Shown here piece after piece: positions 27,423 to 34,406 of a DNA stretch of 64,000 bases; within the stretch, counting starts at the first letter, position 1, and each line of letters starts with the position of its first letter. A program made the position numbers and the translations under genes. The stretch is from positions 186,001 to 250,000 of the forward strand of contig NZ_JAACFT010000005.1 in the NCBI RefSeq assembly GCF_029051685.1, in the 5' to 3' direction. The notes under the pieces were generated by a model. That model ran no database searches. It was not told the DNA's origin and was given only the letters and a program-made list of their open reading frames with translations. Source of the DNA: Bradyrhizobium sp. CSA207 (lineage in GTDB: Bacteria > Pseudomonadota > Alphaproteobacteria > Rhizobiales > Xanthobacteraceae).

Positions 27423-27490
27423 TGTTCTTGGGGGCAAGTTTTGGGGGCAAGTCTTTGGGGTAAGTGTCGGGGGTAAGTCTTGGGGGCTTG
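27423..27490. repeat. Degenerate tandem repeat in the leader of the small cationic protein gene
   Basis: Five imperfect copies of a 12-17-base unit of the type TTGGGGGCAAGT lie directly upstream of the minus-strand gene. On the coding strand they read as C-rich ACTTGCCCCCAA units. They may be transcribed as part of the leader. Confidence 0.75.
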
Positions 27491-27646
27491 GCGCTCGCGG
27501 CGCACAATGAATCAAAAGGCACGATTCGACACGTTAAATTTGGGGAGATAACGTGCCGATACGTCGCGATCCAAACCTGCCAATCATGACCTGAATGCGG
27601 CATGAACACCCTGCCGCATGCTGCATGAGGCGACACGCAAGCGGCG

Positions 27647-28654
27647 TCAGCGGCCGAGAAAGCCGAGCACCAATTCCCTGTACTTGTCCGGCGCCTCCAG
27701 GAAGACGAGATGCCCGGTGTCCGGGATCACCTCGGCCCGCGCGTTCGGCATCTTCGCAGCCAGCGCCTTCGCGAGCTCGGCATTCTGTCCCATTTTTGCG
27801 CGCAGCGCCTCCGGCGCATTCGGCCGACCCGGCGCGTTGTGGTCGTCGGCGCCCATGATGAAGAGCGTCGGCTCGGCGAGGAGTGGGATCTCGTGCGCGA
27901 CCGGCTCGCGATAGATCATCTGTCCGGAGCTGACGAACGCGCGCAGCCATCGTGGATAGTCCGGGCTGCCCTTGATGTTGAAGCGGGCGTCGATGAACGG
28001 CGTGATCGCCTCGCCCGGCAGCTTGATCGCGTAATTGGTCTGGAGCTGCTTGCGGTAGCCTTCGGCCGTGAGCTTGTCTTCGGCCTCGATGATCTTCTCA
28101 GTCGGCGTCGGCGGCACGTAGAGCTGGTAGTCCTCGAGCCCGATCGGCGCGGTCAGCACCAGGTGTGCGACGCGCTCCGGATAGGCGCGGGCAATGCGCA
28201 CCCCGAGCATGCCGCCGAGCGAGTGGGCGACGATCTCGGCCTTGTCGATTTTGAGATGATCGAGCAACGCGATGGTGTTGCGCGCCAGCGTGTCGAAATG
28301 CAATTCACCCGTCGGCCTGGAGGATTTGCCGAAGCCGACCTGGTCCGGCACCACGACGCGGTAGCCGGCTTCGCCCAGCATCTTGATGACCGGCGCCCAA
28401 TAGCTCGACGGAAAATTGCGCCCGTGCAGCAGCACCACGGTGCGGCCGTTCGACTGCGCTGGCGCCACGTCCATATAGGCCATGCCGAGCTGTTCGCCGT
28501 CATTGACGACAGGCAGCAGGTGCACGGGATAGGGATAGGCAAAGCCTTCCAGTGCGACGCCGTAAGGCTCGCGCTGCGGGCTGTCGGCAGCGCGGGATGC
28601 GAGCGGGACGGTGAGGAGGGCGGCGGCGAGCGCGGCCGTGAGGATGCGATTCAT
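27647..28654 (-). CDS. Secreted alpha/beta-hydrolase
   Basis: 335 residues with a signal peptide (NRILTAALAAALLTVPLASRAAD). The alpha/beta-hydrolase fold shows the oxyanion segment VVLLHGRNFPSSYW, the nucleophile elbow VAHSLGGMLG (Ser), the acid region FIMGADDHNAPG and the catalytic His in PDTGHLVFLEAPD. This matches the epoxide-hydrolase/haloalkane-like branch in general layout, but the substrate is unknown. Start chosen at the ATG immediately before the signal peptide rather than an earlier in-frame ATG, which would bury it. Confidence 0.88.
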   Translation of the reverse strand: MNRILTAALAAALLTVPLASRAADSPQREPYGVALEGFAYPYPVHLLPVVNDGEQLGMAYMDVAPAQSNGRTVVLLHGRNFPSSYWAPVIKMLGEAGYRVVVPDQVGFGKSSRPTGELHFDTLARNTIALLDHLKIDKAEIVAHSLGGMLGVRIARAYPERVAHLVLTAPIGLEDYQLYVPPTPTEKIIEAEDKLTAEGYRKQLQTNYAIKLPGEAITPFIDARFNIKGSPDYPRWLRAFVSSGQMIYREPVAHEIPLLAEPTLFIMGADDHNAPGRPNAPEALRAKMGQNAELAKALAAKMPNARAEVIPDTGHLVFLEAPDKYRELVLGFLGR

Positions 28655-28803
28655 GGGAAGGGCTCTGTCTGGAACTGACGCTGCGAGACACAGTCGCATT
28701 CACGTGCGAGCCGCAAATAAAGACGCGGATGGCCGGGTCAAGCCCGACCACAACGAGAAGAGTCGCTCACACGCGATTGTGTGGTCTCACACGATTTGCG
28801 TGG

Positions 28804-29502
28804 CTAGTCTCGCCCGTTGCCGAACAGCGCGGCAAACTGCTTCTCGCCGGTACGGGTAAAATTCACCACGCGGCTGCCGGGCGTGGCGTCGCGGGCGGCC
28901 CATTTCAGTTCGGTGAAGCGATTCATCATCGCCGCACCCAGCGTGCCGGCGAGATGGTGGCGCCGCTCGCTCCAGTCGAGGCAGGCCTTGCAGACGGGAC
29001 GGCGCGGATGGCTCAGCATCTCGGATGAAATCTGCAAATGCTCGCTCAGGAAACGCCGGCCGTCCGGCGTCAGCTCGATCTCCTGCTTCTTCTGCTTGAT
29101 CAGGCGCCGTTCGCGCAAGGAGTCGAGCATCTGCACGCCGAGATCGCCGGCGAGATGGTCGTAGCAGATCCGCGCACGCCGCAGCGCCGGATCCTTCGGC
29201 CCGGTGCGGACGCGCATGTGGCCGGTGCGCGCGGCAAGCCCCGCGAGCCCTTCGAGCACGCCGGCGACGTCGGGATCGGTGAGGCGGTAGTAACGGTGGC
29301 GGCCCTGCTTCTCCGGCTCGATGAGGCCACCGGCCTCGAGCTTGGACAGATGCGAGCTCGCGGTCTGCGGCGTGATGCCGGCCTCCTGCGCCAGCTCGCT
29401 CGCGGTCAGGGCACGGCCGTTCATCAGCGCCGTGAGCATGTTGGCGCGGGCGGGGTCGCCGACCAGCGAAGCGACCATGGCGATGTCGGGTCCTGATTTC
29501 AT
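28804..29502 (-). CDS. ArsR/SmtB-type winged-helix transcriptional regulator
   Basis: 232 residues. The DNA-binding domain occupies about the first 85: VASLVGDPARANMLTALMNGRALTASELAQEAGITPQTASSHLSKLEAGGLIEPEKQGRHRYYRLTDPDVA, a textbook ArsR helix-turn-helix and wing. The rest (to VVNFTRTGEKQFAALFG) includes RRPVCKACLDWSERRHHLAGTLGAA, the conserved CxxCxDWSERRxHLAG segment of the long ArsR subgroup, with two Cys that may sense metal or redox state. Start chosen at MKSGPDIAM; upstream codons are not protein-like. Likely targets are unknown; the neighbouring hydrolase on the same strand is one candidate. Confidence 0.9.
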   Translation of the reverse strand: MKSGPDIAMVASLVGDPARANMLTALMNGRALTASELAQEAGITPQTASSHLSKLEAGGLIEPEKQGRHRYYRLTDPDVAGVLEGLAGLAARTGHMRVRTGPKDPALRRARICYDHLAGDLGVQMLDSLRERRLIKQKKQEIELTPDGRRFLSEHLQISSEMLSHPRRPVCKACLDWSERRHHLAGTLGAAMMNRFTELKWAARDATPGSRVVNFTRTGEKQFAALFGNGRD

Positions 29503-29599
29503 GCTTCGATGATAGCCGAAGCATTGAGGTCGGGCAAGCGCGTAGCGTGCCGTCACGTCGTCGTTGCGAACGAATGACGAGGCAATCCTTATTGCCCGA

Positions 29600-29706
29600 C
29601 CCTCATCCTGAGGAGCGCGCCCTTGCGCGCATCTCGAAGGATGATGGCCCCTGCTGTGGCCTCGCCCTTCGAGACGCCGCGCACGCGCGGCTCCTCAGGG
29701 TGAGGG
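29600..29706. repeat. Dispersed palindromic element, copy 1 (CCTCATCCTGAGGAGC...)
   Basis: Begins CCCTCATCCTGAGGAGCGC, has an internal CTCGAAGGATG / TTCGAGACGC pairing, and ends GGCTCCTCAGGGTGAGGG. The ends form an inverted repeat of about 17 bp. A second copy lies at 37906-38010 with the same ends and the same CCTTCGAGACGC core. It is non-coding and sits between divergent genes. Confidence 0.88.
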
Positions 29707-29760
29707 TCAGGCTTTGGCGATGCTTCGCGCAATGACGGTGTGCAAACATAGGAGCCCACC

Positions 29761-30069
29761 ATGTCCATCACCGTCTTCATCCGCTACCAGCTCGATCCGT
29801 TCAAGCGCGCGCAGTTCGAGGAATATTCGAAACGCTGGCTCACCATTATCCCGAAATGCGGCGGCGAGCTGATCGGCTATTTCATGCCGCATGAGGGCAC
29901 AAACAACATCGCCTTTGCGCTGATCAGTTTCGAGAGTCTCGCCGCCTACGAGGTCTATCGCGCGCGGCTGCGGCAGGACGCGGAAGGCATGGCGAACTTC
30001 CACTTTGCGGAGGAGCACAAATTCATCCTCGCAGAGGAGCGCACCTTCCTGCGCAAAGTGGTATTGTAG
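29761..30069 (+). CDS. NIPSNAP family protein
   Basis: 102 residues with the NIPSNAP ferredoxin-like fold: [74 protein letters not shown] and a terminal [11 protein letters not shown]. The family occurs as small oxidoreductase-like or stress-related proteins with no established reaction. It is followed after 28 bases by a second protein of the same general fold, and the two are probably one transcript. Confidence 0.87.
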   Translation: MSITVFIRYQLDPFKRAQFEEYSKRWLTIIPKCGGELIGYFMPHEGTNNIAFALISFESLAAYEVYRARLRQDAEGMANFHFAEEHKFILAEERTFLRKVVL

Positions 30070-30097
30070 GCGAACCACGCATAGCAGGAGACGCCCA

Positions 30098-30448
30098 ATG
30101 ATCGCCGTGATCTTCGAGGTCTGGCCGAAGCCGGAACACCGCCAGAATTATTTCGACATCGCAGCCGACCTGAAGCCGATCCTGCAAACCATCGACGGCT
30201 TCATCTCGGTCGAGCGCTTCGAGAGCCTGACCGAGAAGGGCAAGATCCTGTCGGTATCGTTCTGGCGCGACGAGGCGGCGGTCGAGGCCTGGCGCAACAC
30301 GATGGAGCATCGTCGCAGCCAGGCCAAAGGCCGCGGCCAGATCTTCGCCGACTACCGCCTGCGCATCGCCAGCGTCATCCGCGACTACGGCATGAACGAT
30401 CGCGAGCAGGCGCCGAAGGACAGCCGCGCCGTGCACGATGCGCACTAG
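30098..30448 (+). CDS. Antibiotic-biosynthesis-monooxygenase (ABM) domain protein
   Basis: 116 residues. The dimeric alpha/beta-barrel ABM domain is recognisable from MIAVIFEVWPKPEHRQNYFDIAADLKPILQTIDGFISVERFESLTEKGKILSVSFWRDEAAVEAWRNTMEHRRSQAKGR. Relatives include quinol monooxygenases, heme-degrading enzymes and proteins of unknown role, so the substrate cannot be predicted. CAGGAGACGCCCA precedes the ATG. It lies between the NIPSNAP gene and a PEP-mutase-family gene on the same strand (55 bases to the latter), probably co-transcribed. Confidence 0.87.
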   Translation: MIAVIFEVWPKPEHRQNYFDIAADLKPILQTIDGFISVERFESLTEKGKILSVSFWRDEAAVEAWRNTMEHRRSQAKGRGQIFADYRLRIASVIRDYGMNDREQAPKDSRAVHDAH

Positions 30449-30502
30449 CGCACGCGAAACAACATGCCTATGTCTGCGCCGCCAACAATCAGGGAGAGAA
30501 AC

Positions 30503-31312
30503 ATGCAGGTCACGACCGCGGACAAGCGCGCGACGTTCAGGAAGATGCACGACAGCGGCTGCTTCATCCTGCCCAATCCGTTCGACGTCGGCAGCGCCAA
30601 GGCGTTGCAGCATCTCGGCTTCAAGGCGCTTGCGTCATCCAGCGCGGGCTTTGCCTGGACCATCGGCAAGGCCGACAACCACGTCACCGTCGAAGACGTC
30701 TGTCAGCATCTGGCAGCATTGTGCTCGGCCGTCGACATCCCCGTGAACGCCGATTTCGAGGGCGGCTTTGCCGTCGAGCCGGATCAGGTCAGGGAAAATG
30801 TCGAGCGCGGGGTGCGCACCGGCGTCGCCGGCCTCTCGATCGAGGATTCCACCGGCGACAAGCACAAGCCGATCTACGACCGCGCGCTCGCGGTCGAACG
30901 CATCAAGGCGGCGCGCAAGGCGATCGGCGACAGCGGCACGCTGCTGGTCGGCCGCTGCGAGGCGTATCTCTGGGGCGTCGCCGACCTCAAGCTCGTCATT
31001 GATCGGCTCACCGCCTATGCGGACGCCGGCGCCGACTGTCTCTACGCGCCGGGCCTGAAGAGCCGCGAAGATATCGCCGCGGTGGTGAAGGCGGTGCATC
31101 CAAAGCCGTTCAATCTCCTGATCGGCGGCTCCGGGCTGTCGTTGCGGGAAGCCGCCGATCTCGGCGTGCGCCGGATCAGCGTCGGCGGTTCGCTCGCGCG
31201 CGCCGCCTGGGGCGGCTTCATGCGTGCGGCGAAGGAGATGGCGGAGAAGGGGACTTTCGCCGAACTCGGCAGCGGCTATCCCGGCGGCGAGCTCAACAAG
31301 ATGTTCAGCTAG
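30503..31312 (+). CDS. Isocitrate lyase/phosphoenolpyruvate mutase family protein
   Basis: (Beta/alpha)8-barrel carbon-carbon or carbon-phosphorus lyase family, 269 residues. Key segments are FILPNPFDVGSAKALQHLGFKALASSSAGFAW, the magnesium-binding VNADFEGGF, LSIEDSTGD, and LLVGRCEAYLWG, where true isocitrate lyases have KKCGH and PEP mutases have a different loop. The protein is therefore more likely an oxaloacetate-decarboxylase- or methylisocitrate-lyase-like member of unknown substrate. Start chosen at MQVTTADKR because AGGGAGAGAA lies directly upstream. It is followed by a strong terminator. Confidence 0.86.
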   Translation: MQVTTADKRATFRKMHDSGCFILPNPFDVGSAKALQHLGFKALASSSAGFAWTIGKADNHVTVEDVCQHLAALCSAVDIPVNADFEGGFAVEPDQVRENVERGVRTGVAGLSIEDSTGDKHKPIYDRALAVERIKAARKAIGDSGTLLVGRCEAYLWGVADLKLVIDRLTAYADAGADCLYAPGLKSREDIAAVVKAVHPKPFNLLIGGSGLSLREAADLGVRRISVGGSLARAAWGGFMRAAKEMAEKGTFAELGSGYPGGELNKMFS

Positions 31313-31316
31313 CGGC

Positions 31317-31354
31317 AAATAAAGCGGCGGGACTTTCATCCCGCCGCTTTATTT
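31317..31354 (+). terminator. Intrinsic terminator with a perfect 16-bp stem
   Basis: Arms AAATAAAGCGGCGGGA and TCCCGCCGCTTTATTT are perfectly complementary around a CTTTCA loop, four bases after the stop codon. The A-tract/T-tract ends make it usable on both strands. Confidence 0.92.
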
Positions 31355-31474
31355 CGCTCTCGACGTCATGCGTCGCCACCGGGTCTCGCCCTCGGCGAGC
31401 CCATGACAGGCTCCGGCGGAGCATCCAGTACGCGGCGTCCACTCGACATAAATTCGACCGCCTCGGAATACTGG

Positions 31475-31497
31475 ATCGCCCGGTCAAGCCGGGCGAT
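31475..31497. repeat. Small intergenic hairpin ATCGCCCGG-TCAAG-CCGGGCGAT
   Basis: Perfect 9-bp stem with a five-base TCAAG loop, just downstream (on its strand) of the minus-strand membrane protein gene. It has the same plan as the hairpin at 21647-21669. Confidence 0.7.
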
Positions 31498-31511
31498 GAC
31501 AGTTGTTGCCG

Positions 31512-31889
31512 CTACTTGGCGCCGTCCGACGGCGCCTGCGTATCCGGGGCCGGCTTGCTCGGCGCTGCACCCGTGGTCACGCCCGGCTGGGTATTGTTGC
31601 GCGGCGTCATGTCACGCGCGGCCGGATTGGCCGGATTGGTCTGGGCGGTCTGCGACGCTGGCGTATTGCTCGCCTGGTTACTGGTGGTCGTATTGTTCAA
31701 GCCGTAGAACACGGCGCCCAGCACCAGGGCGACGGCCACGGCAAACAGCGCGACCTTGCCGCTGGAGGCGGGGCCTTCGCCCAGCTCCGGGTCGGCCTGA
31801 AGGTTCGCATCCCGCCGTGCCGCACGGAGATACTCATCGTCGGCGAAGTTCGGGCGGTACGGATCGTTGGGAAAACGGTCGTCGGCCAT
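31512..31889 (-). CDS. Single-pass membrane protein of unknown function
   Basis: 125 residues: a charged cytoplasmic start (ADDRFPNDPYRPNFADDEYLRAARRDANLQADPELGEG), one transmembrane helix (KVALFAVAVALVLGAVFYGL), then a periplasmic low-complexity tail rich in Thr, Asn, Gln, Pro and Ala. The NDPYRP...DDEYLRAARRD opening recurs in Rhizobiales proteins of unknown role. Start at MADDRFP, supported by GCGAGGAGACC upstream. It diverges from the TRIC-channel gene. Confidence 0.78.
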   Translation of the reverse strand: MADDRFPNDPYRPNFADDEYLRAARRDANLQADPELGEGPASSGKVALFAVAVALVLGAVFYGLNNTTTSNQASNTPASQTAQTNPANPAARDMTPRNNTQPGVTTGAAPSKPAPDTQAPSDGAK

Positions 31890-32051
31890 CGATTGGTCTC
31901 CTCGCTTATGAGACAGAGACAACCCGTGGATGCGAGATTCAGTTCCGCGGCCTTTATGCTTTCGTCGCATGTTGCTCCCGGGCCCGGAATCGGGAACCTG
32001 TTCGTCTGGGGAACCGCGGACGTAAGTTCCACGGGATGGGGGAACAGATCG

Positions 32052-32693
32052 ATGTGGAGCGTGCCACCGAGCGATAGCGTGCTACACGTCCTGGCGCTGG
32101 TCGCCTTGACGGCGCAAGGGATGACGGCTGCGCTGGCCGCCGGGCGCCGCAGCATGGACTATGTCGGCGTCTGTTTTCTCGCCTGCGTCACGGCGCTCGG
32201 GGGCGGCACGCTGCGCGATCTGTTTCTCGGGCACTATCCGCTGGCCTGGGTCGCGAACCCGATCTACCTCGCTCTGCCGGGTGGGGCGGCGCTGCTGACG
32301 ATCGTGATCGCGCGGCTGGTGCATCGGCTGAGCCTCGCATTCATCGTGCTCGATGCCATTGGCCTCGTCGTCTTCACCATGACCGGCTGCGACATCGCCT
32401 GGCAGATGGATGCCACGCTGCCGATCGTCATTGTCTCGGGCATGGTGACGGGCTGCGCCGGCGGCGTGCTGCGCGACGTGCTCTGCAACGACGTGCCGCT
32501 GCTGTTTCGCTCCGAGCTCTATGCCAGCGTCTCGGTGGTGACCGGACTGTTCTACGCCACCGCGTTCGGCCTCAATCTCAACGCCGAACTCTGGACCATC
32601 CTGACCTTCATCCTCGGCATCAGTTTCCGCCTGCTCGCGGTCCGCTACAAATGGGAGATGCCGAAATTCTTGTTCACGGAAGATAAGCGGTAG
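32052..32693 (+). CDS. TRIC-type (UPF0126/YicG) cation channel protein
   Basis: Integral membrane protein, 213 residues and about seven helices. It consists of the two UPF0126 repeats: ALVALTAQGMTAALAAGRRSMDYVGVCFLACVTALGGGTLRDLFLGHYPLAWVANPIYL, and LDAIGLVVFTMTGCDIAW with MVTGCAGGVLRDVLCNDVPLLFRSELYASVSVVTGLFY. Prokaryotic members form trimeric monovalent cation channels. Start chosen at the ATG of MWSVPPSDSV, which puts the first helix at the expected place; a GGGGGA lies upstream. The open frame extends much further 5' but is not protein-like. Confidence 0.9.
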   Translation: MWSVPPSDSVLHVLALVALTAQGMTAALAAGRRSMDYVGVCFLACVTALGGGTLRDLFLGHYPLAWVANPIYLALPGGAALLTIVIARLVHRLSLAFIVLDAIGLVVFTMTGCDIAWQMDATLPIVIVSGMVTGCAGGVLRDVLCNDVPLLFRSELYASVSVVTGLFYATAFGLNLNAELWTILTFILGISFRLLAVRYKWEMPKFLFTEDKR

Positions 32694-32703
32694 CATTTCT
32701 TTC

Positions 32704-32764
32704 GCCTCTCCCCGCCTGCGGGGAGAGGCCGGAATTTGCGTGAGCAAATTCCGGGTGAGGGGGA
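32704..32764. repeat. CTCTCCCC-type intergenic palindrome
   Basis: CCTCTCCCCGCCTGCGGGGAGAGG followed by GAATTTGCGTGAGCAAATTC and CCGGGTGAGGGGGAG: two nested hairpins. Related blocks occur at 40004-40150 and 41073-41208, each with a CTCTCCC / GGGAGAG stem and a CCCTCACCC motif. Confidence 0.8.
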
Positions 32765-32810
32765 GTCTCCGCGAGTCGAACTGGTCGACACGCGCACAGC
32801 TTTATCCACT

Positions 32811-32890
32811 CGTCATTGCGAGCGCAGCGAAGCAATCCAGCATCTTTCCGCGGATGGACTCTGGATTGCTTCGCTGCGCTCGCAATGACG
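32811..32890. repeat. CGTCATTGCGAG palindromic element, copy 1
   Basis: Outer arms CGTCATTGCGAGCGCAGCGA and TCGCTGCGCTCGCAATGACG are exact reverse complements. They continue as AGCAATCCAG / CTGGATTGCT around a short variable centre. A second copy at 38229-38310 shares the arms with a few base changes. It is a mobile-like, non-coding palindromic family. Confidence 0.92.
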
Positions 32891-32914
32891 AAGAGGAGGC
32901 GGCAGGGGCCCTCG

Positions 32915-34129
32915 CTACGGCTCCTGCTTACGCGCCTTCGCCACCTGCGCCGGCGTCACCAGCGGCGCCGCATTGCCCCAGGAATTGCGCATGTAGTTCG
33001 TCACCGCCGCGATCTGCTCGTCGGACAATTGCTTGGCATAGGCCGGCATTTCGCCGGTGTTGGGTGCGCGGGGCGTCGTTACGGTCCTGGCGCCGTCGAG
33101 AATGATGCGCAAGGTCGAGGATGGGTTGATCGATTGCAGCAGCGCGTTGGCGGGCAGCGGCGGATAGATCCGCGGCGCACCGGCGCCATCGGCTTCATGG
33201 CAGGCGATGCAGAGCCGTGCATAGATGACCTGGCCTGCCTTCATCTCGGCATCGTTGGGCGGCGTCACTGTCGGCTCGCGCCGCGCCGGCGGCAGGCTTT
33301 TCAGATATACGGCGATCGCTTGCACATCGGCATCGCTCATCTTCGAGGTCGCGCCCACGACCACCTCCGCCATCAGCCCGCCGGCATGGCTTTTGGCATT
33401 GCGTCCGCTTTGCAGATACTCGGTGATGTCCTCGGCGCTCCACGACTTCAGCCCGCTGCGCGCAGCGCCGTCGAGCCGCGGCGCAAACCAGCCGCCGACC
33501 TCGCTGCCGGACAGCGCTTGCGCCTCCTTGTCCGCGCCAAAATAGTTCTTCGGCGTGTGGCAGGCGCCGCAATGGCCGAGCCCGGTGACGAGATAGCCAC
33601 CTCTGTTCCACGCCGCACTCTTGTCCTGGTCCGGCTCGAACAGGCCGGGCTTGAAGAACAAATAGTTCCAGGCCCTCATCAGGCCGCGATGACCGAACGG
33701 CCAGCGCAGATCCGGCGGCTTGTTGCGGCTGGCGACGGGTGCGAGCGTTCCGAGATAGGCGCGGATCGCCAGCGTGTCGTCCTTCGTCATCCTGGTGAAG
33801 TAGGGATAGGGGAAGGCCGGGTAGTAGTTTGAGCCATCAGGCGCCACGCCGTAGCGCAAGGCACGGGTGAAATCGGCATCCGCCCAGCCGCCGATACCGG
33901 TCTGGCGGTCCGGGGTCAGGTTCGGCGCATAGATCGCGCCGAAGGGCGTGTCGATGCGCTTTCCACCCGCAAACGGTTTGGCGGGATCGGCGGTGTGGCA
34001 GCCCGCGCAGTCGCCGGCCTCGACCAGCATCTTGCCGTAGGCGATCAACTCGGGCGACGGCTCGCTCGCTATGGCCGCCTTCGCAACCGCACCTGACAAC
34101 AGCACGGCAGCCAGAATCGTCCGCATCAT
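32915..34129 (-). CDS. Exported tri-heme cytochrome c, alcohol-dehydrogenase-subunit type
   Basis: 404 residues with a signal peptide (RTILAAVLLSGAVAKAAIA) and three heme-attachment motifs: CAGCH (first domain), CGACH (middle) and CIACH (last). The spacing, with TPFGAIYAPNLTPD, LRYGVAPDGSNYYPAFPYPYFTRMTKDD and GQVIYARLCIACHEADGAGAPRIYPPL, is that of the cytochrome subunits of membrane quinoprotein or flavoprotein dehydrogenases (alcohol, gluconate, sorbitol). No dehydrogenase gene adjoins, so the electron donor is unknown. Start at the first of two adjacent ATG codons, with GGAGAAGG upstream. Confidence 0.93.
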   Translation of the reverse strand: MMRTILAAVLLSGAVAKAAIASEPSPELIAYGKMLVEAGDCAGCHTADPAKPFAGGKRIDTPFGAIYAPNLTPDRQTGIGGWADADFTRALRYGVAPDGSNYYPAFPYPYFTRMTKDDTLAIRAYLGTLAPVASRNKPPDLRWPFGHRGLMRAWNYLFFKPGLFEPDQDKSAAWNRGGYLVTGLGHCGACHTPKNYFGADKEAQALSGSEVGGWFAPRLDGAARSGLKSWSAEDITEYLQSGRNAKSHAGGLMAEVVVGATSKMSDADVQAIAVYLKSLPPARREPTVTPPNDAEMKAGQVIYARLCIACHEADGAGAPRIYPPLPANALLQSINPSSTLRIILDGARTVTTPRAPNTGEMPAYAKQLSDEQIAAVTNYMRNSWGNAAPLVTPAQVAKARKQEP

Positions 34130-34406
34130 CGACCTTCTCCCGCGGCCAATCGCCCCCAGCCGCATGATGTGCGCGTCACGTCGTTTCGCGGTGGCGGGGG
34201 TATGGTGACACAAATTGAAAATGGCCGGCACCTTCCGGGCACTAAATTGCGATTTTTACCCGGCGCCGCCGAAGCGGCAGATTTGTGATGCGGAACGTGA
34301 AATATCCGACATAGAGTGGCGGAGGTGGTCGGCGCGCCCTAGCTAAAAACAACGGGCAGGCAACGGCTTAGGCAGCCAAACGCTCAAAGGGCGGAAGAGG
34401 ACAACA

